From Paenibacillus_G filicis (GTDB lineage Bacteria; Bacillota; Bacilli; Paenibacillales; NBRC-103111), in NCBI RefSeq assembly GCF_038070315.1, contig NZ_JBBPCC010000016.1, positions 1-64,000 of the forward strand: a stretch of DNA of 64,000 nt, written 5' to 3'. Shown in pieces: positions 1 through 8,715 of the stretch (position 1 is the stretch's first letter; every line of letters starts with the position of its first letter). The position numbers and the translations under genes are program-made. The notes under the pieces are model-generated. The model did no database searches. It worked only from the letters and a program-made list of their open reading frames with translations, and had not been told where the DNA came from.

Positions 1-47
1 AATTTATTCATTTTTATAACCACAACAGAGCACAACGAAAATTAAAC

Positions 48-80
48 AAGCTGACGCCGGTTGAATACCGACGCCAGCTT
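48..80 (-). terminator. Intrinsic terminator of the binding-protein gene
   Basis: Read on the minus strand, two 14-base arms pair fully around a 5-base loop, with two G-U wobbles. The same pairs become mismatches on the plus strand, so the hairpin is oriented for minus-strand RNA. A T-rich tail follows. It lies about 70 bases after the stop of the binding-protein gene. Confidence 0.75.
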
Positions 81-152
81 GCAGCCTAGGGCTTTTTTCA
101 ATGTCCATTAGATGGGGTCTTGACCAATTGCGGGATCAGGGTGTTTTTTCCT

Positions 153-1700
153 CTATTTACCTGGCTTCAGCTTGATGTCCTCGGCGTAGAACATTTCATC
201 CATTCTCGGCGTGAACTCAATTCTGTTGTTAACACCGTACGTGAATTTGTTTTGATACAAATAAATTCTCGGCCGTCCTTCGGCCAAAATCTCTTGCACC
301 TTCTGATATTGCGCTTCTCTTTCCTTATCGTTAAGATTGCGAGCGGCAGCCCGTAACAGCTTGTCTACCTCCGGATTGCTATAGTCGGTTTGTTGCTTTG
401 CCCGCTCAGTAATGAATGGCTCCAGTGGCAACGCCGATTCAAACATCGAATTCCCTTTTCCCTGCAAAGCGAGCTCCTTGAACGTATTGGAGTTGTCCCG
501 CTGCTTGTATTGGGTTTGCTCCAATATTTCAAGCTTTACTTTGAATCCGACTTCCTTCAGGTTCGCTGCAACGGTTTCTGCGACCTCTTTGAATGAAGTG
601 GGAGAGGTTAAAGTTAATTCCACGCCATTCGGATATCCGGCTTCCGCCAGCAGCTGCTTGGAACGCTCCTTATTGTAAATGTTCGTATTGAACAACTTCG
701 GATTATTTCCCAAAATTCCCGGTCCGATGCCTTCCTGCGTAGGAACCCCCGCGCCGCCCAGCACGTTGTCCACCAAGGACTTTTTATCGATCGCCAATTC
801 AATCGCTTCTCGCACCTTCGGATTTTCCGTCACAGTTCCGGGCGTTTGTCGAACGAGCAAGCTCTGCACCCGCGCGCTGTCCTGCTGCACAAAATAGGTC
901 GTACCGCTGTTCTTCACCCGGTCGATATCTTCGGGAGGAATCGTAATCGCAATGTCGACCGTTCCCGTTAGGAGCTCAGAAATACGCGTCGTGGATTCGG
1001 GAATCGTACGGAATACAAGTCTGTCCCATGATGGCTTTCCACCGTAGTAATCCGGATTTTTAACAAGCTCGACCCGATCATCCTTAATCCACTTGCTGAA
1101 TTTGTAAGGACCCGTTCCTACCGGATTTTTCAGAAAGTTATCCAGCCCTTGCTCCTGGATGTATTTGGATGGCAGAATGCCCGAACTGATCCGGCTTAAC
1201 CGAGCCAGCAAAATCGGATCCGGCTCCTTCGTTATCAGATCGACTGTAAAATCATCGATAATGGTAACTTCCTTTATACCGGAGTAGGAGGAATAATCGA
1301 TAAGCTTCTTATCGTTGGCGGCCCTCTCCAGGGTATATTTCACATCAGCGGCTGTAAACGGATCGCCATTATGAAATTTCACGCCCTGCTTCAGCTTAAA
1401 TCTCCATGTCGTGTCATTGGTACGCTCCCAAGAGGTTGCGAGGCTAGGAATCTTCTTCTGGGGATCGGCCCCGTCCTTTTTCACCAAATAATCGAATAAA
1501 TTGACATGGATCGCTTCTACTTGCGTGTTGCCGTGATTGTGCACATCAAAAGTGATATTGTCTGTGGTTTGAGCAATCGTCAGAACCTTTTCCTTTCCCG
1601 ACTCCGCGGCTCCCGTATCTGTACGATTATTGCCGCCGCAGCCTGTAAGAGCCAATACGGTCATCAAGACGATAACTGGAGCTTTACGAATCCACCTCAT
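153..1700 (-). CDS. ABC transporter substrate-binding lipoprotein (SBP_bac_5 family)
   Basis: A 515-residue solute-binding protein of the oligopeptide/nickel/opine family. The N-terminus is a lipoprotein signal with a hydrophobic run and a lipobox ending LTGCGG, so the mature protein should be anchored to the outer face of the membrane by Cys21. The body has the usual SBP_bac_5 features, including a TW.FKLK.GVKFH.G-like region near residue 100, and the length is normal. GGAGGGG lies 7 bases before the ATG. It is the last gene of a minus-strand run (permease, two ATPases, monooxygenase, binding protein). The substrate cannot be read from sequence; the adjacent flavin monooxygenases suggest a small organosulfur or organonitrogen compound rather than a peptide. 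Confidence 0.88.
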   Translation of the reverse strand: MRWIRKAPVIVLMTVLALTGCGGNNRTDTGAAESGKEKVLTIAQTTDNITFDVHNHGNTQVEAIHVNLFDYLVKKDGADPQKKIPSLATSWERTNDTTWRFKLKQGVKFHNGDPFTAADVKYTLERAANDKKLIDYSSYSGIKEVTIIDDFTVDLITKEPDPILLARLSRISSGILPSKYIQEQGLDNFLKNPVGTGPYKFSKWIKDDRVELVKNPDYYGGKPSWDRLVFRTIPESTTRISELLTGTVDIAITIPPEDIDRVKNSGTTYFVQQDSARVQSLLVRQTPGTVTENPKVREAIELAIDKKSLVDNVLGGAGVPTQEGIGPGILGNNPKLFNTNIYNKERSKQLLAEAGYPNGVELTLTSPTSFKEVAETVAANLKEVGFKVKLEILEQTQYKQRDNSNTFKELALQGKGNSMFESALPLEPFITERAKQQTDYSNPEVDKLLRAAARNLNDKEREAQYQKVQEILAEGRPRIYLYQNKFTYGVNNRIEFTPRMDEMFYAEDIKLKPGK

Positions 1701-1732
1701 GTTTAATCCCCTCCATTTGGATGCTGCATGTT

Positions 1733-3061
1733 TTATCTCTGGACGGTCAACTGATTGACCGGACGGGATAGTCCTAAATTGTCACGGAGTGTTCTTCCCT
1801 TGTAGTCCGTGTGGAACAACCCTCTGCGCTGCAGCTCGGGAATAACGAGCCGGGCGAAATCATCCAGGCCTGCTGGCAGCTGCTGCGGTCTGATGACAAA
1901 GCCATCGCAAGCACCATTCACAAACCATTCCTCCAATTGATCGGCAACCTGAACGGCTGTCCCTGCGAAAGTCCGATGTCCATTGCCGCCTGACACTCTC
2001 TGGATTAATTGGCGGATAGTAAGGTTTTCCGTTTCAATCATGTTTTTCATAAGCTCGAACCGGCTTCTCGTTTCATTGACCGTCTCCGGGTCGGGCAGCT
2101 GCGGAACCGGACCGTCCAGCGGGTAAGAGAACAAGTCTACCTTCAGCCGGTCACTAAGTCTTTTCAACCCCAGCTCGGGAATAATCGATTCATGCAGCTC
2201 GGCTTCTTTTTCTTTCGCTTCCGACTCCGTCTCCCCTACGATCGAGCTGAATCCCGGTACAATCTGCACGTCTTCGGGATTGCGTCCATATTTGGACAGC
2301 CTGGATTTTACATCTGCATAAAAAGCTTGAGCTTCCGGCAAGGTTTGCTGAGCCGTGTAGACGATTTCTCCCGTTCGGGCAGCAAGCTCCTTGCCATCCT
2401 CCGACGACCCTGCCTGAGCGAGCACCGGATAGCCTTGCGGCGGGCGCGGTATATTTAACGGGCCTTTCACTGCAAAGGAATTGCCTTTATGATCGATCGC
2501 GCGAATCTTATCGGTATTGGCGTAAATGCCCGTGCTTTTATCAGCAACAAGAGCGTCATCCTCCCAGCTATCCCACAGCTTGGTCGTCAATTGAACAAAC
2601 TCAAGGGCCCGGTTATATCTCTCCGTATGTTCAAAATGCTCCTCTCTGCTGAAATTCAAATGAGTGCTGCCAATACCCGTTGTGACGATATTCCAGCCTG
2701 CGCGCCCGCCGCTCAAATGATCCAGCGAAGCGAATAAACGAGCCGTATGAAAAGGTTCGTTATATGATGTGGATACGGTAGCTATCAAGCCGATCCGCTC
2801 CGTGACCGCAGCCAGAGCTGACAGAAGGGTATACGGTTCCAGCCGCCCCAGGGCCTGATGCTTCACGCTGCCGCCGAGATCGTAGCCGTCAGCCAAAAAA
2901 ACACTATGAAACTTGGCTTCCTCCGCGCGCTGTGCCATCTTCTTGTAATAGGCCAGGTCGGTTACCCGTTCCGGCTCCGCATCTGCAAGTCTCCATGCTG
3001 TTTCGTGAAAACCGGTGCTGTTCATAAAAAAATGCAAAGTCATTTGACGTTGGCCACTCAT
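1733..3061 (-). CDS. LLM-class flavin-dependent monooxygenase (NtaA/SnaA/DszA type)
   Basis: A 442-residue member of the bacterial luciferase-like superfamily, subgroup of nitrilotriacetate, pristinamycin and dibenzothiophene monooxygenases, which use FMNH2 supplied by a separate reductase. Visible family landmarks are FHxxxWRL near the N-terminus, LDHLSGGRAGWNIVTT in the middle, PQGYPVLAQAGSS, and a C-terminal VIPELQRRGLFHTDYKG. Two ATGs are possible; the second (chosen) has GAGGTGA six bases upstream, while the first touches that site. It is similar over its whole length to the monooxygenase at 6353-7669, so the two are paralogues. No flavin reductase gene is visible nearby. It probably oxidises the compound imported by the surrounding transporter; the substrate is unknown. 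Confidence 0.88.
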   Translation of the reverse strand: MSGQRQMTLHFFMNSTGFHETAWRLADAEPERVTDLAYYKKMAQRAEEAKFHSVFLADGYDLGGSVKHQALGRLEPYTLLSALAAVTERIGLIATVSTSYNEPFHTARLFASLDHLSGGRAGWNIVTTGIGSTHLNFSREEHFEHTERYNRALEFVQLTTKLWDSWEDDALVADKSTGIYANTDKIRAIDHKGNSFAVKGPLNIPRPPQGYPVLAQAGSSEDGKELAARTGEIVYTAQQTLPEAQAFYADVKSRLSKYGRNPEDVQIVPGFSSIVGETESEAKEKEAELHESIIPELGLKRLSDRLKVDLFSYPLDGPVPQLPDPETVNETRSRFELMKNMIETENLTIRQLIQRVSGGNGHRTFAGTAVQVADQLEEWFVNGACDGFVIRPQQLPAGLDDFARLVIPELQRRGLFHTDYKGRTLRDNLGLSRPVNQLTVQR

Positions 3062-3120
3062 GCCCATTCACCTCAAGTTTATAAAATCGTAGTTTAGCAT
3101 TCATGTGTACATGCAGCGCC

Positions 3121-4107
3121 CTATAACGGGAAGTGGCAAGCCACTCCATGTCCGCTGGCAGCCTGCCGGAACTCGGGAGCTTCGCTGCGGCAAATAGGCT
3201 GCGCCAGAGGGCAGCGTGTATGAAAGCTGCACCCGGCCGGGGGATTGGCCGGATTCGGCAGGTCCCCCTGCAAAATGATCCGTTCCTTCTTCTCCCTCGG
3301 ATGGGAAACCGGAATAGCCTCCAGTAACGACTTCGTGTAAGGATGCTTGGGGCTTGTAAATAAATCGTCCCGGTGCGCAAGCTCAACCATTTTACCGAGA
3401 TACATAACCGCGATTCGTTCGCTTACGAATTTCACGGAAGCTAGCCCATGGGCGATAAATAGGTAGGTCAGCTGGTATTCCTTCTGCAATCTTTTGAGCA
3501 AATTCAAAATTTGCGCCTGAATGGAGACGTCGAGCGCGGAAACAGCCTCATCGCACACGATCAGCTTAGGCTTCAGGGCCAACGCTCTGGCGATGCCGAT
3601 CCGCTGCCGCTGGCCCCCGCTGAACTCATGCGCATACCGGTTCATCTGGTGCTGACTTAAGCCTACGGCTTCAAGCAATTCGATCACGGTATCTCGAACT
3701 TGACCCTTGCTGGCCGTGCCGTGAATTCGCAGTGGCTCCGCAATAATATCCTCGATTTTCATGCGCGGATTCAATGAGGCGTACGGGTCTTGGAACACAA
3801 CCTGCAAATCGCGCCGAACCTTGCGCAGCTCCTTTTGATCCAATCCCGTTAATTTTCGCTGTTCGAACCATACTTCACCTTCGGTTGGCTCCAGCAGCTG
3901 GAGGATCAGTTGTCCTGCCGTTGATTTTCCGCAGCCTGATTCCCCGACAATGCCGAGCGTTTCCCCTCTGTTGACCGAGAAGCTAAGACCGTCCACAGCT
4001 TTGACATATCCAACCTTATTGGAGAATAAGCCCTGCTTGAACGGATAGTATTTTTTTAAGCCTTTTACTTCCAGCAGCGGCAGCTCGTTGTTAAGCTCCG
4101 AACTCAT
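3121..4107 (-). CDS. Peptide/opine-type ABC transporter ATPase (OppF/DppF-like)
   Basis: A 328-residue importer ATPase. The Walker A motif GESGCGKST, the signature FSGGQRQRIGIARALALKP, Walker B LIVCDEAVSALD and the switch-loop His (FIAHGL) are intact. The C-terminal oligopeptide-transporter extension carries the cysteine pattern CSFHTRCPLAQPIC, which often holds an iron-sulfur centre in this family. The upstream open frame is longer, but ATG 4107 overlaps the stop of the preceding ATPase gene as ATGA, indicating translational coupling. It works as a heterodimer with the ATPase encoded just upstream and energises the two permeases of this locus. Confidence 0.88.
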   Translation of the reverse strand: MSSELNNELPLLEVKGLKKYYPFKQGLFSNKVGYVKAVDGLSFSVNRGETLGIVGESGCGKSTAGQLILQLLEPTEGEVWFEQRKLTGLDQKELRKVRRDLQVVFQDPYASLNPRMKIEDIIAEPLRIHGTASKGQVRDTVIELLEAVGLSQHQMNRYAHEFSGGQRQRIGIARALALKPKLIVCDEAVSALDVSIQAQILNLLKRLQKEYQLTYLFIAHGLASVKFVSERIAVMYLGKMVELAHRDDLFTSPKHPYTKSLLEAIPVSHPREKKERIILQGDLPNPANPPAGCSFHTRCPLAQPICRSEAPEFRQAASGHGVACHFPL

Positions 4108-5087
4108 AAGATCTCCCCTTTGCCTTCCGTATGGAAGCATCGAACCCGGTGTCCGGGAGCCTGTTCTTCCAAAGCCGGCTTCTGCAGCCGGCATATTTCC
4201 GTAGCGGCCGGGCAGCGCGCCTGGAATGCGCATCCGGCGGGAAGCTGCCGCAGATCGGGGATGGATCCGGGAATCGAATACAGTTCATCCTGCTGCTGCT
4301 GAATTTGCGGCAAAGAGCCCAACAGGCCGATGGTGTACGGATGAAGAGGGCGATCGAACAGCTCGGTTGCACCGGCTTCCTCTACCACCTCCCCAGCGTA
4401 CATGACGATCACCCGGTCGGCCATCTCGGCTACGACTCCAAGATCGTGAGTGATCAGAATGACTCCCATGTTCAGGTCGGCCTTCAGCTTCGCGATCAGC
4501 TCCAGAATTTGCGCCTGAATCGTCACATCAAGCGCTGTTGTCGGCTCATCGGCAATCAGCAGCTTCGGATTGCAGGAGAGCGCCATCGCGATCATGACTC
4601 TTTGGCGCATGCCGCCCGACAATTGATGCGGATAATAATTGACGACTTTGTCGGGACGAGGGATTTTGACCAGCTCCAGCATTTCAATGCTTCTTGCACG
4701 AGCTTGCGTTTTATTCAGCCCCGTATGGATGCGAAGCGATTCGGAAATTTGGCTGCCGATCGTGAAAACCGGATTAAGCGAAGTCAGCGGGTCCTGGAAG
4801 ATCATCGATACTTCATGACCGCGGACTTTGCGTATTTCGCGTTTGTTCATGTCCAGAAGGTTGCGGCCTTCCAGCAAAATCTGTCCCCCGACGACTTTCC
4901 CCGGACGGGCAACAAGCCCGATGATGGAAAGCGAGGTAACGCTTTTTCCGCAGCCCGATTCTCCGACGATGCATAAGGTTTCCCCTTTAGCCACGCTGAA
5001 CGAAACGTTATTGACGGCGGGGAGGCTTCCTTCCTTGGTTGCAAACGAGGTTTGCAGCTCCCGAACCTCGAGCAGCGTTTCCGGCAT
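4104..5087 (-). CDS. Peptide/opine-type ABC transporter ATPase (OppD/DppD-like)
   Basis: A 327-residue importer ATPase with Walker A GESGCGKS, signature LSGGMRQRVMIAMALSCNP, Walker B LLIADEPTTALDVT and a switch His in LITHDLGVVAEM. The C-terminal CAFQARCPAATEIC pattern matches the family extension. AGGAGG lies close before the ATG. Its stop codon overlaps the start of the second ATPase gene by four bases, and the permease gene ends 37 bases upstream, so permease and ATPases look like one transcript. It forms the cytoplasmic motor together with its neighbour. Confidence 0.88.
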   Translation of the reverse strand: MPETLLEVRELQTSFATKEGSLPAVNNVSFSVAKGETLCIVGESGCGKSVTSLSIIGLVARPGKVVGGQILLEGRNLLDMNKREIRKVRGHEVSMIFQDPLTSLNPVFTIGSQISESLRIHTGLNKTQARARSIEMLELVKIPRPDKVVNYYPHQLSGGMRQRVMIAMALSCNPKLLIADEPTTALDVTIQAQILELIAKLKADLNMGVILITHDLGVVAEMADRVIVMYAGEVVEEAGATELFDRPLHPYTIGLLGSLPQIQQQQDELYSIPGSIPDLRQLPAGCAFQARCPAATEICRLQKPALEEQAPGHRVRCFHTEGKGEIL

Positions 5088-5124
5088 GTCATGACCTCCT
5101 TTTCCCGTTGCGGCCGTACGAGCC

Positions 5125-6042
5125 TCAGTTTAATTTGGGATCCAACCAATCCCGCAGCCAATCCCCGACAAAAATGACCGCCAGCACCGTAATCGTAATG
5201 ATGATCCCCGGAAAAGTTGCTACCCACCAGCTTGTGGCCAAATATTGCCGGCCATCGCTAAGCATGCCGCCCCAGGAGACGTCCGGAGACTGGATGCCAA
5301 GTCCCAGAAAGCTCAGGGAAGCTTCTGCAATAATGACCCGGCCGATGCTTAGAGTCGAGATGACGATAAAGGAAGAAATGACATTCGGCAGCACGTGCAC
5401 GAATATAATCCGCAGATCGCCCGCACCAACCGCTTTGGCCGAGCGGACAAAATCTCTCTCGCGAACAGCCAGCACTTCGCTTCGGATCATTCTCGCGTAG
5501 CTCACCCAACTGGTAACGCCAATGACGAAAATAAGAGTTCCTATTCCGGGACCAAGCACGAACATAAAGAGCATCATGAACAAAATCGTCGGGATAGCCA
5601 ACAAAGCGTCGACAATACGCATAATGAGAACGTCGATCCAACGTCCGTAATATCCGGAAATGAGACCCAGGACGATCCCAATCATGCCGGAGATGATGAC
5701 TGAGCAAAATCCGACAATGAGCGACACACGCGAGCCGTATATCAATCTGCTCCAGATATCCCGGCCCAGGTTATCCGTACCCAGAGGATATTCCGCTATT
5801 CCTCTAGCTGACCATGCAGGCGGCAGCAGCTTGCGCGCCACATTCGTCTGAGCCGGATCGTGCGGAGCCAGGAGCGGGGCAGCCACTGCAATAACAGCAA
5901 TGGCAAGGAGAACGGCGAGTCCCAAAATGCCGGTTTTGCTGTGAACCAGCCGGTTCAGCCCGTTTTTCAGCAATCCTTTTCCAGTCATGGGCTGCCCCGG
6001 CAAGGACGAAGGAGCGACCTTGTTTTCGATCGATACAGACAA
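5125..6042 (-). CDS. ABC transporter permease (DppC/OppC-like), TTG start
   Basis: A 305-residue inner-membrane permease. The N-terminal OppC-type region is followed by a binding-protein-dependent transport domain with about five further membrane segments and the EAA-like loop EVLAVRERDFVRSAKAVGAG that contacts the ATPases. A GTG six bases earlier is in frame but directly abuts GGAGG, whereas the chosen TTG lies 7 bases after GGAGG, so TTG is the more likely start. The partner permease (DppB-like) is not adjacent: it lies at 7759-8679, separated by a monooxygenase gene on the opposite strand. Upstream there is a hairpin with a U-tract in the leader. Confidence 0.86.
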   Translation of the reverse strand: MSVSIENKVAPSSLPGQPMTGKGLLKNGLNRLVHSKTGILGLAVLLAIAVIAVAAPLLAPHDPAQTNVARKLLPPAWSARGIAEYPLGTDNLGRDIWSRLIYGSRVSLIVGFCSVIISGMIGIVLGLISGYYGRWIDVLIMRIVDALLAIPTILFMMLFMFVLGPGIGTLIFVIGVTSWVSYARMIRSEVLAVRERDFVRSAKAVGAGDLRIIFVHVLPNVISSFIVISTLSIGRVIIAEASLSFLGLGIQSPDVSWGGMLSDGRQYLATSWWVATFPGIIITITVLAVIFVGDWLRDWLDPKLN

Positions 6043-6100
6043 CTCCACACCTCCACGAATAATAACCCATATAACATACGGAATTAGTTGGTATTAATTT

Positions 6101-6129
6101 TAAAAAATAATGCCTATTCGGCTAGGCAT
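6101..6129 (-). terminator. Terminator-like hairpin in the leader of the permease/ATPase genes
   Basis: On the minus strand, ATGCCTA and TAGGCAT form a 7-bp stem around a 6-base loop, followed by TATTTTTT. It lies about 60 bases before the permease start. The next gene in the upstream direction is on the other strand, so there is no obvious transcript to end; it may be a leader attenuator. The stem is short. Confidence 0.4.
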
Positions 6130-6184
6130 GGGCCATATACAAAGAGCATAGCATGCGGGGATGGCGTTAATATAATACTTAATT

Positions 6185-6200
6185 GTTATTGTAAGATAAC
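6185..6200. promoter_or_regulatory. Inverted repeat GTTAT-N6-ATAAC, candidate LysR operator
   Basis: Perfect 5-base arms separated by six bases lie in the 310-base divergent region between the permease gene (minus) and the second monooxygenase gene (plus). The spacing fits the T-N11-A class of LysR-type boxes. The rest of this AT-rich region holds a leader hairpin at 6101-6129 and a candidate promoter at 6235-6264. Assignment to the LysR protein at 9383-10291 is inference. Confidence 0.35.
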
Positions 6201-6234
6201 TTGAGGGAATGAGAATGGCTGCAGTATTTTGCAG

Positions 6235-6264
6235 TTGACAAGCAAGAAATGGAGCGATTATTAT
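6235..6264 (+). promoter_or_regulatory. Candidate sigma-A promoter of the second monooxygenase gene
   Basis: TTGACA is followed after 18 bases by TATTAT. A short inverted repeat CTGCA-N6-TGCAG ends exactly at the -35 box. The predicted start lies roughly 80 bases before the ATG at 6353. Confidence 0.5.
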
Positions 6265-6352
6265 TTTCCTTAATGCGCATCGGAATAGTTTATTTTGGTA
6301 GCCTAAGCATCTCGCAATGCCATCCGAATATCGATCAAGGGAGGATTTGAAT

Positions 6353-7669
6353 ATGGCTGACTCACCCCGGCAAATCAAGCTCGGGCTTTTCGTTCAGGCG
6401 GCAGGTCATCATGTAGGCGGTTGGAGACACCCGGAAGCGCAAGCCGGAGGAGAGAATTTATCGCTGCTCCAGCACATTGCACAGACGGCGGAACGCGGAA
6501 AATTCGATCTGCTGTTTCTGGGAGACGGATTGGGAACATCCCCTACTACCGCTCCATCCGTTGTCGCCCGGTTTGAGCCGTTCACCCTGCTCGGCTCATT
6601 ATCTGCCGTTACCACCCATATCGGGCTGGCGGCGACCTCGTCCACAACCTACGGGGAGCCGTTTCATATGGCGCGCGCCTTTGCTTCATTGGACCATTTG
6701 AGCGGAGGGAGGGCAGCCTGGAATGTGGTGACGACTTCTTCCCCCGAAACGGCGCTGAATTTCAGCAGAAGCAGTCATCCCGATCACGCTGACCGTTATG
6801 ACAGGGCTAAGGAATTTGTGGAGGTCGTCAAAGGGTTATGGGACAGCTGGGAGGACGGTGCCTTCGTCCACAACAAGGAAACCGGTGTGTTTTTCGATAA
6901 AGAGAAGCTCCATGACTTGAATCATAAAGGACCGTATTATTCCGTGAAAGGCCCTCTGAACGTGTCCAGGCCCCCACAGGGGTATCCTGTGCTTATTCAG
7001 GCGGGATCGTCGGATACCGGCCAAGAGGTCGGGGCGGAAATCGCCGACATTATTTTTACAGCGCAGCAAACTTTAGAGGATGCACAAGCCTTTTATACCG
7101 GTATTAAAAACAGATTAGCCAAGCACGGAAAATCTCCGGATCATTTCTTTGTTATGCCGGGCCTGCTGCCGATTATCGGGAAAACCGAGCAGGAAGCCAA
7201 GGACAAATTCGAGCAATTATCGGGCTGGGCCGATCTGTCCGTCGGACTGGCTGCCTTATCGGCACGTCTCGGGCAGGATGTCTCCACACTCCCGCTGGAC
7301 GAGCCTCTTCCGGAGCTGCCGGAGACGGACGGAGCCAAGAGCCGTTCGCGCCTGCTCAGGGAGTTAGCCAGCAGGGAGCAGCTCACCGTCCGGCAGCTGG
7401 CCTTCAGAGTCGCAGCATCGCGCGGACACGGCGTTATTCTCGGCAGCCCGTCGCAAATCGCCGACCATATGGAAGAATGGTTCACGGCCAGGGGAGCCGA
7501 CGGCTTCAATATTATGCCTCCCTATTTCCCGGGCGGCCTGGATGATTTTGTCGATCTTGTCGTACCCGAGCTGCAGCGTAGAGGCTTGTTCCGCACCGAA
7601 TATGAGGGCCGCACGCTGCGCGAAAACTTGGGAATCCCACGCCCTAAGAGCAGGTATGCTACCGTTTAA
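6353..7669 (+). CDS. LLM-class flavin-dependent monooxygenase, second paralogue
   Basis: A 438-residue NtaA/SnaA/DszA-type monooxygenase. It shares with the 1733-3061 protein the central LDHLSGGRAAWNVVTT block, SRPPQGYPVLIQAGSSDTGQ, and the C-terminal VPELQRRGLFRTEYEGRTL. GGGAGGA lies 7 bases before the chosen ATG; an upstream in-frame ATG lacks such a site. It is the only plus-strand gene in this locus and lies between the two permease genes of a single transporter, so it appears to have been inserted or inverted into the operon. FMNH2 would have to come from a reductase encoded elsewhere. Its substrate is unknown. Confidence 0.87.
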   Translation: MADSPRQIKLGLFVQAAGHHVGGWRHPEAQAGGENLSLLQHIAQTAERGKFDLLFLGDGLGTSPTTAPSVVARFEPFTLLGSLSAVTTHIGLAATSSTTYGEPFHMARAFASLDHLSGGRAAWNVVTTSSPETALNFSRSSHPDHADRYDRAKEFVEVVKGLWDSWEDGAFVHNKETGVFFDKEKLHDLNHKGPYYSVKGPLNVSRPPQGYPVLIQAGSSDTGQEVGAEIADIIFTAQQTLEDAQAFYTGIKNRLAKHGKSPDHFFVMPGLLPIIGKTEQEAKDKFEQLSGWADLSVGLAALSARLGQDVSTLPLDEPLPELPETDGAKSRSRLLRELASREQLTVRQLAFRVAASRGHGVILGSPSQIADHMEEWFTARGADGFNIMPPYFPGGLDDFVDLVVPELQRRGLFRTEYEGRTLRENLGIPRPKSRYATV

Positions 7670-7674
7670 GAAAC

Positions 7675-7729
7675 AAATAGACCTCCGTTAACACCGCCTT
7701 CGGGCGGGAATAACGCGAGGTCTATTTTT
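7675..7729. terminator. Bidirectional terminator between convergent genes
   Basis: Arms AAATAGACCTC and GAGGTCTATTT enclose nested TTA/TAA and CCGCC/GGCGG pairs. T-runs occur on both strands (TATTTTTG on plus, TATTTG on minus). It lies between the convergent monooxygenase and DppB-like permease genes. Confidence 0.8.
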
Positions 7730-7758
7730 GTATAAAGCCGTGCGAAGCTGCCGCAGCC

Positions 7759-8679
7759 TTAATGGTTGTACTTGATGCGGGGGTCTAATAGGGCATACAG
7801 CATATCGGTTGCAAGGTTAATCAAAATGACCAAGATCGCGATCACAAAAACAGCCGCCTGCACGATCGCCATGTCATGCGAGTTGATCGCCTGGACGATC
7901 AGCTGTCCCATTCCCGGCCAAGAGAACACCGTCTCCGTGACTAGGGCTCCACCGACAAGATGCGTCAGCTGTAGCGAAGTGATCGTCACAACCGGAATGA
8001 GCGCATTGCGCAGCGCATGCTTGTTAATGACGATCGCCTCCCACAAGCCCTTGCTTCGGGCCGTACGGATGTAATCCTGCCCGAGAATGTCCAGCATGCT
8101 GGAGCGGACCAAGCGGGTCATTTCGGCGGCTACACCGATGCCGAGAGTAAGGGCAGGCAGCACCAGATGCGCAAAAGTACCCCGTCCGGAAACGGGAACA
8201 ACGCCCCAATTAACGGCAAGTAATAAAATAAGCATGATGCCCACCCAAAAGTTAGGCATCGCCTTGCCCATCACCGAGATACCCGATATGAAAATATCTG
8301 CCCCCGTATTGCGCTTAACGGCCGACCAGATGCCGAATGGAACCGCAATAACGCAGGCAACCACCATGGATGCCGCCGCAAGCTCGAAGCTTGCCGGCAG
8401 CCGCTCCAGCACAATCGGAAGCGCAGCTTCATTATAGCGGAAGGACGTGCCGAAATCGCCCAGCAGCAGATTGGACATGTAGCGATAATATTGAACATAT
8501 AACGGCTGGTCCAAGCCGAGCGCTTCGGAAAGCACTCTTCGGTCCTCTGCGCTTGCCGTATCCGGAAGCATTAAAGCTACGGGATCGCCGGTTACGTGAA
8601 CGAGAATAAATACGACCAGAGAAATAATATAAAGCACCGGGATGATCTGCAGCAATGATTTATACAAATACTTGGCCAT
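7759..8679 (-). CDS. ABC transporter permease (DppB/OppB-like)
   Basis: A 306-residue permease with an N-terminal hydrophobic segment, the DppB-type motif PLYVQYYRYMSNLLLGDFG, about six membrane segments and the ATPase-contacting loop LDILGQDYIRTARSKGL. It is the natural partner of the DppC-like permease at 5125-6042; together with the two ATPases and lipoprotein they make a full importer. It follows the OsmC-like gene by 36 bases on the same strand, so those two are probably co-transcribed. Being cut off from the rest of the transporter by a plus-strand monooxygenase and a terminator is unusual for this family. Confidence 0.87.
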   Translation of the reverse strand: MAKYLYKSLLQIIPVLYIISLVVFILVHVTGDPVALMLPDTASAEDRRVLSEALGLDQPLYVQYYRYMSNLLLGDFGTSFRYNEAALPIVLERLPASFELAAASMVVACVIAVPFGIWSAVKRNTGADIFISGISVMGKAMPNFWVGIMLILLLAVNWGVVPVSGRGTFAHLVLPALTLGIGVAAEMTRLVRSSMLDILGQDYIRTARSKGLWEAIVINKHALRNALIPVVTITSLQLTHLVGGALVTETVFSWPGMGQLIVQAINSHDMAIVQAAVFVIAILVILINLATDMLYALLDPRIKYNH

Positions 8680-8715
8680 CGATTCCCATCCTTCTATATG
8701 CCGAGATACAAGAGG

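Noticed and set aside
4131..4976. Long open frame on the strand opposite the DppD-like ATPase
   Set aside because: It is a shadow of the intact ATPase gene: no ribosome site, arbitrary composition, no conserved motif. The same applies to long antisense frames at 13575-14609, 18551-19549, 19546-20364, 23319-24293, 30478-31488, 40797-41975 and 51088-51840.
6080..6096. A CymR-type sulfur-regulator site
   Set aside because: The two GG(A/T)ATTA units are suggestive, but I could not verify the consensus and no other site in the locus matches, so it is mentioned only as a possibility.
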